From positions 1 to 10,406 of the forward strand of contig DATJNS010000085.1 in the NCBI GenBank assembly GCA_035507915.1: DNA of 10,406 nt. Direction: 5' to 3'. Below, piece after piece: positions 7,058-10,406 of this stretch. The stretch comes from JACQAI01 sp035507915 (GTDB taxonomy: Bacteria; Pseudomonadota; Alphaproteobacteria; Elsterales; Elsteraceae). Within the stretch, counting starts at the first letter, position 1. The number at the start of each line of letters is the position of its first letter. The notes beneath the pieces are model-generated. The model was not told the origin of the DNA. It was given only the letters and a program-made list of their open reading frames with translations, and did no database searches. The translations under genes were made by a program, and so were the position numbers.

Positions 7058-9130
7058 ATGCGGCTTGCCACAGGCTCGATGACGGCGCTGCTCGGCACCG
7101 CGGCCGGCTGCTTCGGCCTGGTCGCGATGGCGGGCTGGCTCATCCGTGTGCCGGCGCTCGTCGAGTTCGGGCTCGGACCGCGCGTGATCCCGTTCGACGC
7201 CGGCCTCGGACTTGCGCTCGGTGGCTTCACCTGGGCGTGGCTCTCCGGTGGCGAGCGTGCGGTGTGGCGCGGCGCCGCGCCGGTCGGCGCGTTCTTGATG
7301 CTGCTCGGCCTCGCCGTGCTGGCCGAGATCGCCCTCGACGTCGAGTTCGGGCTCGACCTCCCGATGCTGCATCGCTGGCTGCTGCACGACCCCAATCCGG
7401 GGCGCCTGGCGGCGCCGAGCGCGCTGTGGTTCGCGCTGTTCGGCGGGTTCCTGATGCTGTTCCAGGCGCGCGGCCACCGCGTGGCGGCGCTCTGCCTCGA
7501 GCCGCTCGCCTTCCTGATGCTGCTGGTCGCGATCGTCGGGATCATCGGCAACTGGCTCAGCATCGAGGACCTCTATCGCTGGCGGCAGAGCCCGCGCCTG
7601 TCGCTGCCGAGCGCGATCGGGCTCGGCGTGCTCAGCGTCAGCGTGTGGATCGGCGTGCGCCGCGACTCGCGCGTGCAGCAGCTCTACGCGACGCGCGAAG
7701 AATGGATGCTCACCATGCTCGCCGGCGAGATCCTCATCATGATGGCGTTCGTCGGCGGGCTCGCCGGTTTCGCCGCCCTGCAGCACAGCCTCGAGGATCA
7801 GCTCAGCGGGTCGCTCAGCACCAATCTCGCCAATCGCGCGCAGACGTTCGAGAACGTCATCCTCAACGGCGCGCAGACCAACGCCGTGCTGGCGAGCCGC
7901 GCCGCGCTGGTGCGTCCGGTGGCGCAGCTCGACGCCGGCCCCAACCCCGATGCCGAGGCGACGCTGGAGAGCGCGGCGCGCGGCTTCCTGCTGCTCGGCT
8001 ACAAGCAGATCCGCTATCTCGGGCGCGACGGCAAGGTGCTGGCCGCGGTCGGCGAGGACAGCAGCAGCGATCCCGGCGTGCCGCTCAACCTGCCCGACGA
8101 CACGCGGCTGGCGTGGGACGCGCACGGCTTCGTGCTGACCCAGCGCATCGCGATGCTGCGCGGCAGCGAGCCGGTGGGCTGGCTCGTGACCGCGCAATAT
8201 CTGGCGGGGCTGACCGACGACTATCGCGACTTCAAGGGTCTGGGCAGCAGCGCCGACAGCCTCATGTGCGCCAAGCAGGCGGGCGCGCTGTTCTGCTTCC
8301 CGGGCCGCGCCGGGGGCAACCCCTCGATGCACAGCCTCGACGACGACGGCGCCGCCGAGCCGATGACGGCCGCGCTCGATGGCGCCAACGGGCTCGCGCG
8401 CTTCATCGACGAGAATCGCGAGCAGGTGATCGCCGCCTACGCGCCGGTCGGCACGCTCGGGCTCGGCCTGCTGCTCAAGATGGACCTCAGCGAGCTCTAC
8501 GCGCCGGTGCGCCGCGAGCTCGAGCGCGTCGTGCCGCTGCTCCTCATCCTGATCGCCATCGGCACCCTGGTGCTGAGCTCGCAGGTGACGCCGCTGGCGA
8601 GCCGGCTGCGCCGTCTCGCCACGCTCGACGGCCTCACCGGCGCGCTCAATCGCGCGACCTACATGCGGATGTCGGAGCACGAGCTCCAGGTCGCCAAGCG
8701 ACGGCGCCAGACGGTCGCGATCGTGATGCTCGACGCCGATCATTTCAAACGCGTCAACGACAATTACGGCCACGACGTCGGCGACGAGGTCCTGAAGCTG
8801 CTCGCGGCGACCTGCCGCAGCACCCTGCGGGCGGTCGACGTGGTGGGCCGCCTGGGCGGCGAGGAGTTCGCCCTCACGCTGCCCGACACCCAGACCGAGG
8901 GTGGGCAGCTGGTCGCCGAGCGCCTGCGCGCGCGCATCGCCGCGCTCGAGCTGCAGACCAAGAAGGGCGTGCTCAAGTTCACGGTCAGTATCGGGGTTTC
9001 CTTCTACCCGGACGACGGCGACGAGATCGCGCCGCTGCTCAAAGCGGCCGACGAGGCGCTCTACGCGGCCAAGCACGGCGGACGCAACCGCGTCGTGCTG
9101 GCCAACGCGCACGTCGCCGAAGTCGCCTGA
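7058..9130 (+). CDS. Membrane-bound diguanylate cyclase with multi-TM N-terminus and extracytoplasmic sensor region
   Basis: The 690-residue product should make cyclic di-GMP from two GTP. Hydrophobic segments at about 8-28, 46-63, 75-93, 121-137, 142-166, 184-201 and 217-240 suggest seven N-terminal membrane helices. Residues 241-490 form a soluble region, likely periplasmic and possibly Cache-like (KQIRYLGRDGKVLAAVGED); it carries two close cysteines, C404 and C413. An eighth membrane helix (491-508) leads with almost no linker and no recognisable HAMP into the GGDEF domain (about 518-681). This domain has TLDGLTGALNR, metal-binding D559 in MLDADHFK, GHDVGDEVLK and active-site GGEEF (600-604). 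The inhibitory RxxD site is present as RAVD (591-594), so product feedback is likely. There is no EAL domain. The ATG at 7058 precedes the first helix; the ATG at 7079 is an alternative. The sensed signal is unknown. Confidence 0.92.
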   Translation: MRLATGSMTALLGTAAGCFGLVAMAGWLIRVPALVEFGLGPRVIPFDAGLGLALGGFTWAWLSGGERAVWRGAAPVGAFLMLLGLAVLAEIALDVEFGLDLPMLHRWLLHDPNPGRLAAPSALWFALFGGFLMLFQARGHRVAALCLEPLAFLMLLVAIVGIIGNWLSIEDLYRWRQSPRLSLPSAIGLGVLSVSVWIGVRRDSRVQQLYATREEWMLTMLAGEILIMMAFVGGLAGFAALQHSLEDQLSGSLSTNLANRAQTFENVILNGAQTNAVLASRAALVRPVAQLDAGPNPDAEATLESAARGFLLLGYKQIRYLGRDGKVLAAVGEDSSSDPGVPLNLPDDTRLAWDAHGFVLTQRIAMLRGSEPVGWLVTAQYLAGLTDDYRDFKGLGSSADSLMCAKQAGALFCFPGRAGGNPSMHSLDDDGAAEPMTAALDGANGLARFIDENREQVIAAYAPVGTLGLGLLLKMDLSELYAPVRRELERVVPLLLILIAIGTLVLSSQVTPLASRLRRLATLDGLTGALNRATYMRMSEHELQVAKRRRQTVAIVMLDADHFKRVNDNYGHDVGDEVLKLLAATCRSTLRAVDVVGRLGGEEFALTLPDTQTEGGQLVAERLRARIAALELQTKKGVLKFTVSIGVSFYPDDGDEIAPLLKAADEALYAAKHGGRNRVVLANAHVAEVA

Positions 9131-9133
9131 CAT

Positions 9134-9186
9134 CGGCCGCCTGAGAGGCCGCGCTTGCCAGATCGCGCAGCGCCGGGCATACCGGC
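9134..9186 (+). other. Two short inverted repeats between the cyclase gene and purD
   Basis: Just after the cyclase stop, CGGCC and GGCCG (9134-9138, 9147-9151) can pair around an eight-base loop. A second perfect repeat, GCCGG-GCATA-CCGGC, lies at 9172-9186. Neither is followed by a T-tract, so intrinsic termination is not supported. They may be chance features of a GC-rich 80-base gap. No convincing promoter for purD is seen there, so purD may be read through from the cyclase gene or use an unrecognised promoter. Confidence 0.2.
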
Positions 9187-9210
9187 CGGCATGATCTTGG
9201 ACGCACCCGC

Positions 9211-10406
9211 ATGAGGCTGCTCGTGGTCGGCGGCGGCGGCCGCGAGCACGCGCTGTGCTGGGCGCTCGCGGGCTCGCCGCTGACGACCAAGCTCTATTGC
9301 GCGCCGGGCAACGCCGGCATCGCCGCCGAGGCCGAATGCGTGGCGATCGGCCAGATGGATCTCGACGGCCTGGTCGGCTTCGCGCGCGAGCAGCGCATCG
9401 ACTTCGTCGTGGTCGGCCCCGAGCAGCCGCTGGCCGCCGGGCTGGTCGATCGGCTCGACGCCGCCGGGATCGCGAGCTTCGGACCGACGGCGGCCGCCGC
9501 GCGCCTCGAATCGTCCAAAGGCTTCGTCAAGGACCTGTGTGCGCGTCACGCCATCCCGACCGCGCGCTACGGGCGCTTCCGCGACAGCGCAGCCGCGCTC
9601 GCCTACCTGCGCGCCCAGGGCGCGCCGATCGTCGTCAAAGCGGACGGGCTGGCCGCCGGCAAGGGCGTGACGGTCGCGACCTCGCTCGACGAGGCCGAGG
9701 CGGCGGTGCGCGACGCGCTCGAGCAGAACCGCTTCGGCGAGGCCGGGCACGAGGTCGTGATCGAGGAGTTCCTCGCCGGCGAGGAGGTCAGCTACTTCGC
9801 GCTGGTCGACGGCACGCACGTGCTGCCGCTCGCCTCCGCGCAGGATCACAAGCGCGCGCACGACGGCGACCAGGGCCCCAACACCGGCGGCATGGGCGCC
9901 TATTCGCCGGCGCCGATCATGACGCCGGCGCTCGAGGAAGCCGTGCTGGCGCGCATCGTCCGCCCGACCGTGGCCGCGATGGCGGCCGCCGGCACGCCGT
10001 TCAAGGGCGTGCTCTATGCCGGGCTGATGATCACCGCCGACGGACCGAAGCTGATCGAGTACAACGCGCGCTTCGGCGATCCCGAGTGCCAGGTCCTGAT
10101 GCCGCGGCTCAAGTCGGATCTCCTGCCGGCGCTGCTGGCGGTGCGCGACGGCGCGCTCGACCGCTTCGACCTGCGCTGGCGCGACGAGGCGGCGATCACG
10201 GTCGTGATGGCGGCCAAGGGCTACCCCGACGCCTACCGCAGGGGCACCCCGATCGGCGGGCTCGACGCGGCGGCCGCGCTCGACGGCGTCACGGTGTTCC
10301 ATGCCGGCACCAAGCGCGCCGGCGACCAGGTGGTCGCCGACGGCGGCCGGGTCTTGAACATCACGGCGGTTGGCGCCAGCTTGAGCGAGGCGCGCGACCG
10401 CGCCTA
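9211..10406 (+). CDS. purD: Phosphoribosylamine--glycine ligase (GAR synthetase), 3' end outside window
   Basis: PurD joins glycine to 5-phosphoribosylamine with ATP, the second step of purine synthesis in the cytoplasm. The window shows 398 codons, and the frame is still open at the edge; the family usually has about 420-430 residues, so perhaps 25-30 are missing. The N-terminal domain has LLVVGGGGREHAL (3-15), APGNAGIA (31-38) and GPEQPLAAGLVD (69-80). The ATP-grasp part has VVKADGLAAGKGV (141-153), EEFLAGEEVSYF (185-196), QDHKRAHDGDQGPNTGGMGAYSP (211-233), GVLYAGLM (266-273) and EYNARFGDPECQ (283-294), which provides the metal-binding Glu and Asn. The C-terminal part contains VVMAAKGYP and VFHAGTK. 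The ATG at 9211 gives the expected N-terminus directly before the first strand. It lies 80 bases after the cyclase stop on the same strand. All expected motifs within view are intact. Confidence 0.97.
   Translation, partial: MRLLVVGGGGREHALCWALAGSPLTTKLYCAPGNAGIAAEAECVAIGQMDLDGLVGFAREQRIDFVVVGPEQPLAAGLVDRLDAAGIASFGPTAAAARLESSKGFVKDLCARHAIPTARYGRFRDSAAALAYLRAQGAPIVVKADGLAAGKGVTVATSLDEAEAAVRDALEQNRFGEAGHEVVIEEFLAGEEVSYFALVDGTHVLPLASAQDHKRAHDGDQGPNTGGMGAYSPAPIMTPALEEAVLARIVRPTVAAMAAAGTPFKGVLYAGLMITADGPKLIEYNARFGDPECQVLMPRLKSDLLPALLAVRDGALDRFDLRWRDEAAITVVMAAKGYPDAYRRGTPIGGLDAAAALDGVTVFHAGTKRAGDQVVADGGRVLNITAVGASLSEARDRA

Noticed and set aside
6884..9133. The xseA reading frame stays open far upstream, across the whole cyclase gene on the opposite strand.
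   Set aside because: The added protein is rich in Arg, Ala, Glu, His and Gln with no recognisable domain, and lies opposite a gene with clear membrane segments and a GGEEF domain. High GC removes stop codons from the antisense frame.
6991..9144. A 717-codon plus-strand frame through the cyclase gene.
   Set aside because: Same strand but a different frame from the cyclase; the product is dominated by Arg, Ala and Pro and has no membrane segments.
9061..10302. A 413-codon open frame on the minus strand opposite purD.
   Set aside because: purD on the plus strand has complete family motifs; the antisense product is an Arg/Ala/His-rich shadow.

Overview
This is a very GC-rich (clearly above 65% by eye), gene-dense chromosomal window from a Gram-negative bacterium. 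The lipid A genes (lpxK and an LpxL/HtrB-type acyltransferase), the style of XseA and PurD, and the closeness of purD to xseA suggest a high-GC alphaproteobacterium, perhaps Rhodospirillales-like. That placement is inference. No rRNA, tRNA, CRISPR array, insertion sequence, phage gene or attachment site was seen, and no stretch over 300 bases lacks a gene.

Layout. (1) 1-2184, plus strand: a tightly overlapping lipid A block. It holds the 3' end of a DUF374-type lysophospholipid acyltransferase gene, then lpxK (14-base overlap), then a late acyltransferase gene (ATGA overlap). (2) 2190-6883, minus strand. In order of transcription: xseA, an exported M23 peptidase (GTGA overlap with xseA), a PilZ-domain protein (74-base gap, with a possible promoter of its own), a stand-alone receiver protein (92-base gap) and a ribokinase-family sugar kinase (14-base gap). 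The sugar kinase converges on the acyltransferase gene, with only 5 bases between the two stop codons. (3) 6884-7057: a divergent intergenic region. (4) 7058-9130, plus strand: a large membrane-bound diguanylate cyclase with about seven N-terminal membrane segments, an extracytoplasmic sensor region, an eighth membrane segment and a GGEEF domain. (5) 9211 to the window end, plus strand: purD, cut off by the window edge.

How the genes may work together. The first block makes and acylates lipid A. The minus-strand run mixes DNA repair (xseA), cell-wall modification (M23), a candidate c-di-GMP effector (PilZ) and a signalling receiver. The cyclase could supply c-di-GMP that the PilZ protein binds, but only proximity supports that link. 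The most notable points are the sensor architecture of the cyclase and its place between xseA and purD, the PilZ protein with a long N-terminal helical region and a Ser in place of the usual Asp/Asn, and the tight pairing of a receiver-only protein with a sugar kinase. Most of the window is ordinary housekeeping sequence, and no clearly new system is visible.
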